Assembly (NCBI RefSeq): GCF_030372105.1 | Contig: NZ_JAUDBQ010000002.1 | Coordinates: forward strand, 248,001 to 312,000 | Source of the DNA: Cellulomonas cellasea | GTDB lineage: Bacteria > Actinomycetota > Actinomycetes > Actinomycetales > Cellulomonadaceae | Length of the DNA: 64,000 bases | Direction of reading: 5' to 3' | In this document: positions 42,138 to 49,507 of the stretch, piece after piece | Position numbering within the stretch: the first letter of the stretch is position 1 | Layout: every line of letters begins with the position of its first letter | Notes under the pieces: generated by a model | The model's database searches: none | What the model saw: the letters and a program-made list of their open reading frames with translations, nothing else | Told to the model about the DNA's origin: nothing | Made by a program: the position numbers and the translations under genes

Positions 42138-42280
42138 CAGCACGACGGCCTGGCTGTTCGCCGCCGGGCACCGGTAGAGCCGTCTGGGTGAGCGTCGACT
42201 CGACCACACCATCGAGATACTCGGGGTCGCTACGCTCCCGCTCGGCTACCCGAGACCGGGGCCAGCGACGGGGGGGGACG

Positions 42281-42631
42281 ATGAAGGTCGCACGCAGCGC
42301 CGTCGTGGGCATCTGCCTGGTGATCCTGGCCGGGTGCACCGGGTACGACCCGCTCTACGGCGACACCCAGGACGACTCGTACTGGAACGAGCCTCAGGAG
42401 ATCGACGAGCCCGAGCCACCGATCGAGCCGGCGCCTGACCCTGCTCCGGTGTGGGTATGCGTCTACTCCCCCACCTACGACGACGACTGGCACAACGACG
42501 TCGAGTGCAGCGACGGGATCAACGTCGACCGCCCCTACCTGCGTGAGTGGGACTCGTTCGTCACGGAGAACGAGATCATGGACTCGGCCCAGGAGCACGA
42601 GGACGCCCTCAACTCCGGCGCCGTGCCGTAG
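42281..42631 (+). CDS. Small secreted lipoprotein, acidic and Pro-rich
   Basis: The 116-residue protein begins MKVARSAVVGICLVILAGC, a lipoprotein signal with lipobox LAGC. The mature part is very acidic with a run of Glu/Pro (EPEPPIEPAPDPAP), and three Cys follow (VCVYSPTYDDDWHNDVEC). GGGGGGAC directly precedes the ATG at 42281. It is convergent with the unknown gene at 42665. No function was recognised. Confidence 0.8.
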   Translation: MKVARSAVVGICLVILAGCTGYDPLYGDTQDDSYWNEPQEIDEPEPPIEPAPDPAPVWVCVYSPTYDDDWHNDVECSDGINVDRPYLREWDSFVTENEIMDSAQEHEDALNSGAVP

Positions 42632-42664
42632 GCGCCGGCCGGGGCGTCGCAGCGGGCTGACGAG

Positions 42665-43012
42665 TCAGCTGCGGCCCCCCAGCACCTCTTCGGCGTCCAC
42701 CCGTTCGATCGCCACGCCCGTCCGCGGGATCCACCACCGGTAGTCATCATCGGAGCCGATGCCGCCGGGGTCGGTCAGGTACTCGTGGCGGTCGCCGACC
42801 CGCACGACGCCGAAGTCGCCGCGCTGCGACGCGATCCGCACCAGCGGCACCCAATCGCCGTCGAACGGAAACGCCTGGCTGCCGGGCCCGCGGTCACGTA
42901 GCAGCAGCAGGCGGTCGAGATCGAGGTAGCACACCGTGCTGCTCGTACTCCGAACCGCCCAAAAACCGCCATCGTCGATGCTGAGCTCGGTCTTCTCCAG
43001 TTCTGCTGCCAT
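42665..43012 (-). CDS. Unknown soluble protein, 115 residues
   Basis: MAAELEKTELSIDDGGFWAVRS begins the protein; the segment CYLDLDRLLLLRDRGPGSQAFPFDGDWVPL and YRWWIPRTGVAIERVDAEEVLG follow. The composition is that of a small alpha/beta protein. ATG 43012 is the likeliest start; the frame is open for another 49 codons upstream but that part overlaps the end of the ImmA gene. Not recognised. Confidence 0.55.
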   Translation of the reverse strand: MAAELEKTELSIDDGGFWAVRSTSSTVCYLDLDRLLLLRDRGPGSQAFPFDGDWVPLVRIASQRGDFGVVRVGDRHEYLTDPGGIGSDDDYRWWIPRTGVAIERVDAEEVLGGRS

Positions 43013-43058
43013 GCGGTCACCGTGCGCACACACGCTCCAGTGGCAGTGACATTGGTCG

Positions 43059-44213
43059 CTACGGTGCCGTGGTCCGGACAAGGCGAAGGCGAGGGCGAGG
43101 GTCGTCCTCACCGAGCATCCTGGCCAAGTGATGCGGCGTCCAGCACAGCTCTGACGCAAGATCCACGCGCGTCAGCCCGTGCCGTTCGGCGAGCGCCAGG
43201 GCATCGCGCAGCAGCGACGGCACCTCACCTGGAAAGCTGGTCAGTGGTTCGTCTCGACGCAGGTCGGACATGGTGTTGAGGCGCTGGTACGCGCGCCGGA
43301 CCGAGACGTCAGAGACGATGCGGCACTCGCCCATGCGTCGCACCAACGACTCGGTCGACACACCCCAGGTGGAACTGAGCTGCGTTAGCACGTTCAGGCG
43401 CATCGTCCTGGGCAGGAAGGGCTCGATCTCGGTTCGAGGTGTCAAGAACTCCGCGGCGAACTCGTCGGCCTCCCGTTCCTGAAGCCGATCGCCGGGTCTC
43501 GGGTTGGGGTGGAGCAGGAGGTGCCCGAGCTCGTGCGCGCAGGTGAAACGGAACCTAAACACGGAAGCCGCGCGCTCGGGTGTGATGATCACCATCGGGC
43601 GATCGCCGGCCCAGGTCGAGTACGCGCTCACGCGCGTGACCGCTTCGTCAGTCATCGGGATCAGACCGACGACGATACCGTGGTCTTCCATGGTCGATGC
43701 CAGGTGCGCCACCGGGCCGGCGCCGATGCCCCAGGCCGATCGCAACGCACGGGCAGCGACGCCGGGCACTGTGCCCTCACTCATCTCGGGCAAGTCAACG
43801 GGTGGTAGCTGCACACGCGCTTCGAGAGCATGCGTCAGCTCCCACAGTTGCTCGGCATGGGTCGCGGCCTTCGCACGGTCCTTGGCCCGGGTAGAGCGAA
43901 GACTCCGGAAGTGGGCGTCGGCGGCGTCCACCCTGCCCAGAGGGCGCCCCGCCGTAAAGAACTCGACGGGCACCGCGAGAGTGCGCGCCAACGCGGGCAA
44001 GAGCTCCGGGCGGGGCGTGATCGCACCGGTCTCGTACTGCCCCACGGCAGCCGGTGAGACATGGACCTTCTCGGCAAGCTCGGCCTTCGTCATCTCCGCG
44101 AGCACGCGCGCCTGCGTCAGGCGCGCGGGCTCGAACACTCGCGCGACGTCGTGAGCGGTTCGGCCCGGCGTGGATGAGTGCAGTTCGAACTCGCCCTGCC
44201 GCTCGTCACGCAT
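43059..44213 (-). CDS. XRE repressor fused to ImmA/IrrE-type metalloprotease
   Basis: A 384-residue protein. The XRE helix-turn-helix is at about residues 32-85 (LTQARVLAEMTKAELAEKVHVSPAAVGQYETG). An M78 (ImmA/IrrE) zinc protease follows with HELGH at 227-231 and a downstream EREADEFAAEFL Glu. A second helix-turn-helix-like segment near the end (HGLTRVDLASELCWTPHHLARMLGE) is unusual. The ATG at 44213 lies inside the end of the gene upstream (8-base overlap). Proteins of this type degrade a partner repressor or act as antitoxins; the partner is probably the gene at 44206-44937. Confidence 0.87.
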   Translation of the reverse strand: MRDERQGEFELHSSTPGRTAHDVARVFEPARLTQARVLAEMTKAELAEKVHVSPAAVGQYETGAITPRPELLPALARTLAVPVEFFTAGRPLGRVDAADAHFRSLRSTRAKDRAKAATHAEQLWELTHALEARVQLPPVDLPEMSEGTVPGVAARALRSAWGIGAGPVAHLASTMEDHGIVVGLIPMTDEAVTRVSAYSTWAGDRPMVIITPERAASVFRFRFTCAHELGHLLLHPNPRPGDRLQEREADEFAAEFLTPRTEIEPFLPRTMRLNVLTQLSSTWGVSTESLVRRMGECRIVSDVSVRRAYQRLNTMSDLRRDEPLTSFPGEVPSLLRDALALAERHGLTRVDLASELCWTPHHLARMLGEDDPRPRLRLVRTTAP

Positions 44214-44937
44214 CGTCGTCTGTAGTCCCCGAGAGCTCGTCATTCTCGCCCTGCAGACGCAGCCGCCTGCTCGGCGGCTCGCCGGAGTCGAATCGCCGCT
44301 CGGGTTCGGCAACCGGCGACGGCTTGCGGACCTCGTAGAGCAGGCTCTCCGGGTTGACGAAATCGATCCGCCCGTCATCGGCGAGAACCACCTCGCCCCA
44401 GATGACGTCGTGCAGGCCGGTGACCGAACAAGCGATGGCGACGACCACGACGCGGTAGGCGGCACCGTCGCCTCCGACGGTTTCCACTCGCGCGGACTCG
44501 AGCAGCTCGACGAGCGCCGCATCCCAGTCGTGGCCAAGCAGGCCGAGGTCCAGCTCTCCCTGCAGCGGGCTGGGCTTCATGCGGAACATGGCCGCGCGGG
44601 CTTCCGACGTCACGAAGCGGGACTCAGAGGGGGTGCCACGTCGCCCGTCGCCGTACCGCCATGGGAACAGCACGACACCGTTGACGGCGGGAACCTTGTA
44701 CGGCGCGCGCCCGCCAGGATTCTCCAACGACGACCCCGGAAGGGTGGCGAACTCCTCGAAGCCCTCGAGGATGCCCCGCCAGAACTGGCCGAAGACGCCC
44801 TTGCTGCGCTGCCCAGATGCCTCCTGAGCGTCCGCGGTCGCGATCTGCACCTCTCGGACCAACTCCGGCACGCGAGCCCTGAGGCTCGACCCGACCTCGC
44901 CGAAGGTCTCAACCGCCCACTGCTCTCCGCGCACCAT
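44206..44937 (-). CDS. Unknown partner of the XRE/ImmA protein, 243 residues
   Basis: The sequence begins MVRGEQWAVETFGEVGSSLRARVPELVREV. It has an Arg/Gly-containing central part (FPWRYGDGRRGTPSESRFVTSEARAAMFRM), then a folded domain (ELDLGLLGHDWDAALVELLESARV ... VVVAIACSVTGLHDVIWGEVVLADDGRIDF) and a charged tail (EPPSRRLRLQGENDE). GGAGGCCTC before ATG 44937 sets the start, and its last 8 bases overlap the next gene. No family was recognised. The tight coupling makes it a candidate toxin or effector. Confidence 0.7.
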   Translation of the reverse strand: MVRGEQWAVETFGEVGSSLRARVPELVREVQIATADAQEASGQRSKGVFGQFWRGILEGFEEFATLPGSSLENPGGRAPYKVPAVNGVVLFPWRYGDGRRGTPSESRFVTSEARAAMFRMKPSPLQGELDLGLLGHDWDAALVELLESARVETVGGDGAAYRVVVVAIACSVTGLHDVIWGEVVLADDGRIDFVNPESLLYEVRKPSPVAEPERRFDSGEPPSRRLRLQGENDELSGTTDDDA

Positions 44938-45327
44938 GAGGCCTCCTGACCCATCGACACACACTCGCCCTCCGAGACTGGTGACACTAGCAGTTCAACT
45001 TCAGTTTCGCACGAATTCTGGACCCCATTGCTTCATCGCCATCCCACTTCGACACTCCAACGACCACCGCACCTCGGGCCGAAGCTACCCACGAGCAACC
45101 CATGGCGCGGCAGTTGAGTGACAACCGAGCCGGACCTCCTCTGACCAGCGCGCGCCCCTGCCAAGATCCATCCCGCGGATCTCCGCGCCCACAGAACCCA
45201 GCCCCACGATCACGAGCTCACCAGCCGGGCCCACAACTCGCGCGAACCACCTGGCGACCAGATCGCCGATACGAGAACGCAAACCTGCAGACATTGCACC
45301 CTTCCAACCACAGGAGGCCTGGCCGCC
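44938..45327. promoter_or_regulatory. Divergent promoter region of the ImmA operon and the AAA gene, with candidate XRE operator
   Basis: For the leftward operon a -10-like TAGTGT lies at 44984-44989, and the nested palindromic sequence AACTGAAGTTGAACT lies just upstream at 44992-45006, where an XRE repressor would bind. For the rightward AAA gene AGGAGG lies at 45310-45315. No other gene was found in this 390-base interval, whose A/T content is higher than that of the flanking genes. Confidence 0.5.
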
Positions 45328-46635
45328 ATGATCGACCGGGGAATACTATTGAACGCGTTTCAACCGGCTGCAGAGGTTGACGATCCTGAGCGCTTTGCTG
45401 GTCGCGGTCAACAGGTCCGGCAGCTCGCCGACTCACTACACTCAAACGGGTCGGTGCCACTGATCTTTGGCGACCGCGGCCTGGGGAAATCTAGCCTTGC
45501 GCTGCAAGTTCGCAGAATTGCCATGGGCGACGTCGAACTTCTCGCCCACCTCAAGGCTGAGCGACTGGCACTGCCGGAGGCGAGTGCGTATCTCACATTT
45601 GCGGTGACATGCACAGACTCCACCCAGACGTTTGCGGACCTCCTGCAGGCTCTCGTGAACGCTGCAGAGAGCATCGACAACGTCCCTGACTCAAAGACGG
45701 TCGGCACATCCCAACTTGTGGACCGGACTACAAGGAAAAAACTAACGCTGAAAGTCTTCGAGTTCGAGAGCTCGAAGAAGTACCAAGTCGAAAGCGCGCG
45801 ACTCTCCTATCAGGACCTAAACCTCGAGGAGAAGCTCGTACAACTGTGCGAACTTCTCACGGCGACGTATGGCCAGCCCGTCCTATTTGTAATCGACGAG
45901 ATAGACCGAATGGGCGACACCACCGGGCTGGCGAGCTTCCTAAAGGCGTTTTCGAGTCAGTACCTGAAGTTTCTGCTGGTGGGAATCGCCGGCAGTGTCG
46001 CTGACCTGCTCGGTGACCACCAATCATTGGAGCGTCGACTCATCCCCGTACGGGTGCCGCTTATGACTCAGGTGGAACTCGGACAGATCGTCACAAAAGC
46101 ACAGTCCTACCTTGGTGCGAATCAGATCGACATTACATTTTCCGAACGCGCGATCATCGCCCTCGCACGCATTGCGGCTGGGTTTCCCTGGTTCGTGCAC
46201 GTACTTGGACAGCAAGCTCTCGTCGACGCCGACGCGCGCGGCGACACCATGATCCACACACAGGACATCTCACGAGCCGCAAGTTCGATCGTCAGCAACA
46301 CGTTCGCGCAGCAGTTCTCGGACATCTATCAGATGGCTGTCCGAGACTCATCCCGCCGGGAGACCGTCCTCCGGGCATTTGCTCGATGGACTGATGCGGA
46401 CATCCCAACGGGCGAGGTGTACCGCGTTCTCGAACGTCTCGGGGTCGACGGCGGCTCGACCTATCGATCGCACCTTTGTCGCCCTGAACACGGCTCTGTC
46501 CTGTTCGTTCCGACCTTTCAGCGCCGAGGGCTCGTCCGGTTCAGAAACGAGATGTTCAAGGCGTATGTCCGGATGAGGCCGTCGATCTACGAGGGAGTCG
46601 CCGAGCAAGTAGATCTCGCCTGGGATCAGCGTTAA
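45328..46635 (+). CDS. AAA family ATPase, accessory, lower GC
   Basis: A 435-residue ATPase. Walker A GDRGLGKSS is at residues 48-56, and Walker B VLFVIDEIDRM at about 185-195 with the acidic pair Asp190-Glu191. FAGRGQQVRQLADSL before it resembles Orc1/STAND-type ATPases. The C-terminus (about 330-435) is winged-helix-like (TGEVYRVLERLGV ... FVPTFQRRGLVRFRNEMFKAYVRM). Codon use is unlike the neighbours, with ATA, CTA and TTG codons, which suggests recent transfer. It is divergent from the XRE/ImmA pair and may belong to the same accessory unit. Confidence 0.83.
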   Translation: MIDRGILLNAFQPAAEVDDPERFAGRGQQVRQLADSLHSNGSVPLIFGDRGLGKSSLALQVRRIAMGDVELLAHLKAERLALPEASAYLTFAVTCTDSTQTFADLLQALVNAAESIDNVPDSKTVGTSQLVDRTTRKKLTLKVFEFESSKKYQVESARLSYQDLNLEEKLVQLCELLTATYGQPVLFVIDEIDRMGDTTGLASFLKAFSSQYLKFLLVGIAGSVADLLGDHQSLERRLIPVRVPLMTQVELGQIVTKAQSYLGANQIDITFSERAIIALARIAAGFPWFVHVLGQQALVDADARGDTMIHTQDISRAASSIVSNTFAQQFSDIYQMAVRDSSRRETVLRAFARWTDADIPTGEVYRVLERLGVDGGSTYRSHLCRPEHGSVLFVPTFQRRGLVRFRNEMFKAYVRMRPSIYEGVAEQVDLAWDQR

Positions 46636-46653
46636 AGCCTTAGTTCATGCGAG

Positions 46654-46686
46654 GTGCCACCACCTCCAGGAAGGAAGTGGTGGCAC
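46654..46686. terminator. Bidirectional terminator hairpin
   Basis: A perfect 10-bp inverted repeat (GTGCCACCAC / GTGGTGGCAC) with a 13-base loop lies between the convergent AAA ATPase gene and the small gene at 46693. It is well placed as a terminator for both. Confidence 0.75.
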
Positions 46687-46692
46687 TGGTGC

Positions 46693-47052
46693 TCACGCGG
46701 CGCGCGCGAGCTGGTTGTCTGGCCGCGAGGCCAGGCAGATCCCGCATTGCGGGTTGTACTCACCGGGCTCATGGACGGCCTCGGGGACGTTGCTGACCCA
46801 GTCCGCGAACAGGGCAGCGTGCACGTCGGGGTAGAACACAGCGATCTCGTCCTCGACGTGTGCCATCTGGATGAAGGCGTCCGCGGCGTCGGGCAGGCCG
46901 TGGCAGTACCGCTCCGTGGAGACGGCGGCGAACACCTCGCGCATCTGTAGCAGCCGGTCCAGGTGTCGGCGGCGTCGACGCCCGGTCAGGGGCACGGCGT
47001 ACTCCTCGTCCCGGACGGGCTCGATGGTGTCGGGGTGCGGTGTGGCGGTCAT
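46693..47052 (-). CDS. Unknown small protein, 119 residues
   Basis: The start ATG at 47052 has a strong AGGAGGTCACC ribosome site. The protein begins MTATPHPDTIEPVRDEEYAVPLTGR and has RRRRRHLDRLLQMREVFAAV, a helical middle (ADAFIQMAHVEDEIAVFYPDVHAALFADW), and a C-terminal Cys pair in QCGICLAS that could bind metal. Not recognised. It lies behind a long leader that resembles ribosomal RNA precursor sequence (see 47205-47404). Confidence 0.65.
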   Translation of the reverse strand: MTATPHPDTIEPVRDEEYAVPLTGRRRRRHLDRLLQMREVFAAVSTERYCHGLPDAADAFIQMAHVEDEIAVFYPDVHAALFADWVSNVPEAVHEPGEYNPQCGICLASRPDNQLARAA

Positions 47053-47204
47053 GGTGACCTCCTGGGTTGGGCACGCTCGCCGGCAGGGTGTCGGTCCGTC
47101 GTGCGGAGCGCGGATGCGCTCGCAGGCACTCCGTTGGCGCTGCGTACGGGGGCGCAAGGACGCGCGGGCGTGACCCGTTGCGTGTGGGCGTCGGGTCGGG
47201 TCGG

Positions 47205-47404
47205 GTCGTTGCGGTATCACCTCCTTTCTCATGACGACCCGGCCCCGCCGCCCCGCTGATGACGGGCGCGCTCGAGCCCTGCAAGACCTCGGCCCAGGTC
47301 GGTATCAACTCCTCTCTTCCGGACCGGGCAGGCAGGACTGCCGCTTGCCGCAGCCGTCCTGGCTGCTGGCGTTCTCTGTCTGCGTCTCTGTGGAGTTCTC
47401 AAGG
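47205..47404 (-). promoter_or_regulatory. Leader with rRNA-precursor-like motifs and a 14-base perfect anti-16S match
   Basis: On the minus strand, CTTGAGAACTCCACAGAGACG at 47383-47403 resembles the conserved TTGAGAACT sequence found in actinobacterial rRNA leaders and spacers. Further along, AGAAAGGAGGTGAT at 47214-47227 is fully complementary to the 16S rRNA 3' tail, yet no ATG, GTG or TTG follows at the normal distance. A related GAGGAGTTGATACCG lies about 85 bases before it. Together with the flanks, the 538 bases from 47053 to 47590 hold no gene that I can support. Confidence 0.45.
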
Positions 47405-47590
47405 TGCGGTGCGGTGATCGCGTCAGGCATCGTCGGGCGGCTTCGGCGGGGCGCAATGACCGCACACCACGAGCTCCGCCCGGTCGCGCGGCGGCCGGAC
47501 CGGCTCTGGCTCGCGTGGGTGGGAAGCGCTCGGCACGCGGCTGGATGTGAGTCGGTTGACGCTGGTGGCTCGGACCGGACGATCCCCGCC

Positions 47591-48406
47591 ATGACTGCTG
47601 CGAACACGTTGATGGAACCGACCGAGCTGCGCGACACCCTCAAGCAGTACGTCCCCGCTGGCGTCGAGGCACGGGTGTGGTCGCCCCTGCAGGGGCCCGC
47701 GATCGACCTCGTTCTCGCCGCCGGTCCCCCGCGCTGGGAGCGGGCAGGCAAGGACCTGCAGCTGATCGCGGACCTGGCCTCGTACCTGAGCCGCACGGGC
47801 GCGCAGATCACTCTCGACGCGGCACTCGCCGACACGGCGCTGACTGGGCTGGATGGTCAGCAGGCGGTCGCCGGACGTGCGCCCGGGACCCGCACAAACA
47901 AGCGCGCCCGGTTCCATCGGCTGCAGGCCGCCTACCGCGGTGTGCCGTGGCGTAAGCCGCGACGCGACGACGGGCAGCGCATCGAGTCCCTGCCGCAGCC
48001 CGGCGACGTCGCGCAGATCGTGTCCCTGCTCCCGGCCGACCGTGCCGGCGGGCGCTTGGGCGCCGGCGCCGTGCAGTCCGCCCTCGACGCCGCCCGACGC
48101 GCGCGCGTCAAGGCGCCCGATGCCGAGACCGTGGCCGATGGGAGCCAGACACCACACGCCGACCATGAGCTCGACCCGAAGGTGTGGGCGGCGGCGCGCT
48201 CCTACGCCCGGGCGAACAACGTGGCGCTGACCAAGCGCCTTCTCGACGCCCGTGCCGTCTTCGAGGTCTTCGAGCGCCCTGAGCCGGTGGCGGTTCTCGC
48301 GAGCCGGTTCCACCTGACCCGCCGTGATCTCGAACTCGGGCTGACCCAGCTCGCCATGCTCCCCGTCGAGCCCGCGCCCGAGCACGCCGCGCTGCTGCGC
48401 GGGTAA
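47591..48406 (+). CDS. Helical DNA-binding-like protein of the transposase unit, 271 residues
   Basis: The sequence MTAANTLMEPTELRDTLKQYV begins the protein. Residues 55-115 (KDLQLIADLASYLSRTGAQITLDAALADTALTGLDG ... RTNKRARFHRLQAAYRGVP) resemble the SAM-like core-binding domain of recombinases. An Arg/Lys-rich stretch and a C-terminal helix-turn-helix-like segment follow (EPVAVLASRFHLTRRDLELGLTQL). The first in-frame ATG after a long non-coding leader is taken. It lies 81 bases before the recombinase-like gene. No named family was recognised. Confidence 0.6.
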   Translation: MTAANTLMEPTELRDTLKQYVPAGVEARVWSPLQGPAIDLVLAAGPPRWERAGKDLQLIADLASYLSRTGAQITLDAALADTALTGLDGQQAVAGRAPGTRTNKRARFHRLQAAYRGVPWRKPRRDDGQRIESLPQPGDVAQIVSLLPADRAGGRLGAGAVQSALDAARRARVKAPDAETVADGSQTPHADHELDPKVWAAARSYARANNVALTKRLLDARAVFEVFERPEPVAVLASRFHLTRRDLELGLTQLAMLPVEPAPEHAALLRG

Positions 48407-48487
48407 GGCGTGCGGCCATTGCGCCGCCCTCCCCGGCGAGCACGTTCCGTCTCGTTCACTGACCCGACAGGACGGAAGGCCGCTGCC

Positions 48488-49507
48488 ATGTCCCCCACCC
48501 CCCAGCGCGCCCGGCGCGTATCGAAAGCCCAGGCGCTGCGCCACCGCGAGGCACTGGCTGCCCAGGCGTCCGCACACCGGGACCTCTCCCCCCAGGCCGT
48601 CCGCATCATCGCGACCTTCGACATCACCCGGTACGGCACGACCACGCAGCCGGTGCGGCCGTTCCTGACCGACGCGATCACCCGCAGCCGGCTCACCGGG
48701 CTAGAGAGCATCCGCAAGCACTGCCGGCACCTGACGGCCCTGGCGGTGTTCTCCGACGCCCAGGGGCTGCCGCTGAGAGTCGAGGTGGTGCTCACCACGG
48801 ACAACATCGACGACTACATCCGCCGCGGGATGCACGCCGAGTCCCGGGACAACCGCGCCGAGCGACGCCGCCGCCTGCTGTGGGTCGCGCAGTCCGCCAA
48901 CCCCGGCCCCACAGTCCCGGCCCGGCTCGCCCCGGTCGGCTACCAGGCGGTCAAAGCGCCCTACACCCCCGACGAGCGCGCGACGATCCTGCGCGCTGCG
49001 CGCACCCAGCCGACCGAGCGCGGCGGACAGCAGCTTGCCGCCGTCGTGGCGCTCGGGTTCGGTGCCGGCGCTGACTCGATCGATCTGCGCGAGCTCTGGA
49101 TCCACGACATCACCGACCACGGCCTCGACGGGCTGACCGTGGCCTTCCACGGATCCCGGCCCCGGATCGTGCCCGTGCGGCGGGTCGTTGAGGACCTGCT
49201 GCGACAGGCCATCGCAGGGCGGGCACCTGACGAGCTCGTGATCGGGCAGGAGGTCACCCGCCGGAACACCGCCGCTCGAGTCATCGCCCACGCCGCGCTC
49301 TACAAGGTTCCGCACATCGAACCGGCCCGGATGCGCGCGACCTGGCTCGCCGACCTAATGACCGACACCGTCCCGCTCGCCGTCATCCTGCAGGCCGCCG
49401 GCTTGAAGTCCGCGCGCACCCTCACCGATGTCCTGCCGCACACCAGCGCCTGGCTGCAGGCCAAGACCATCCCCGGCACGACACTCGTGCGCGGAGGTGC
49501 CAAGTGA
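48488..49507 (+). CDS. Tyrosine-recombinase-like protein without catalytic residues, 339 residues
   Basis: The N-terminal domain (FLTDAITRSRLTGLESIRKHCRHLTALAVFS) resembles a core-binding domain. The C-terminal domain follows the recombinase pattern: GFGAGADSIDLRELWIHDI replaces the usual GLR.sE..L, FHGSRPRIVPV matches the beta hairpin, and ARMRATWLADLMTDTVPLAVILQAAGLKSARTLTDVLPH matches the H-x-x-R to Tyr region. The first Arg, the His and the catalytic Tyr are all missing. It is probably a DNA-binding scaffold rather than an enzyme. ATG 48488 is the preferred start. Confidence 0.6.
   Translation: MSPTPQRARRVSKAQALRHREALAAQASAHRDLSPQAVRIIATFDITRYGTTTQPVRPFLTDAITRSRLTGLESIRKHCRHLTALAVFSDAQGLPLRVEVVLTTDNIDDYIRRGMHAESRDNRAERRRRLLWVAQSANPGPTVPARLAPVGYQAVKAPYTPDERATILRAARTQPTERGGQQLAAVVALGFGAGADSIDLRELWIHDITDHGLDGLTVAFHGSRPRIVPVRRVVEDLLRQAIAGRAPDELVIGQEVTRRNTAARVIAHAALYKVPHIEPARMRATWLADLMTDTVPLAVILQAAGLKSARTLTDVLPHTSAWLQAKTIPGTTLVRGGAK

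Noticed and set aside
42632-42664. Possible terminator between the lipoprotein and the unknown gene at 42665
   Set aside because: The arms (GGGGC..GCAGC and GCTGCGGCCCC) pair only in part and overlap the stop codon.
47185-47207. Short GGGTC tandem repeat, considered as a CRISPR or VNTR
   Set aside because: Only about three 5-base units; no spacers and no cas genes in the window.
47210-47230. A 16S rRNA 3' end on the plus strand (ATCACCTCCTTTCT)
   Set aside because: The match is limited to the tail; no upstream 16S helices are present. It is treated as an extended Shine-Dalgarno on the minus strand.
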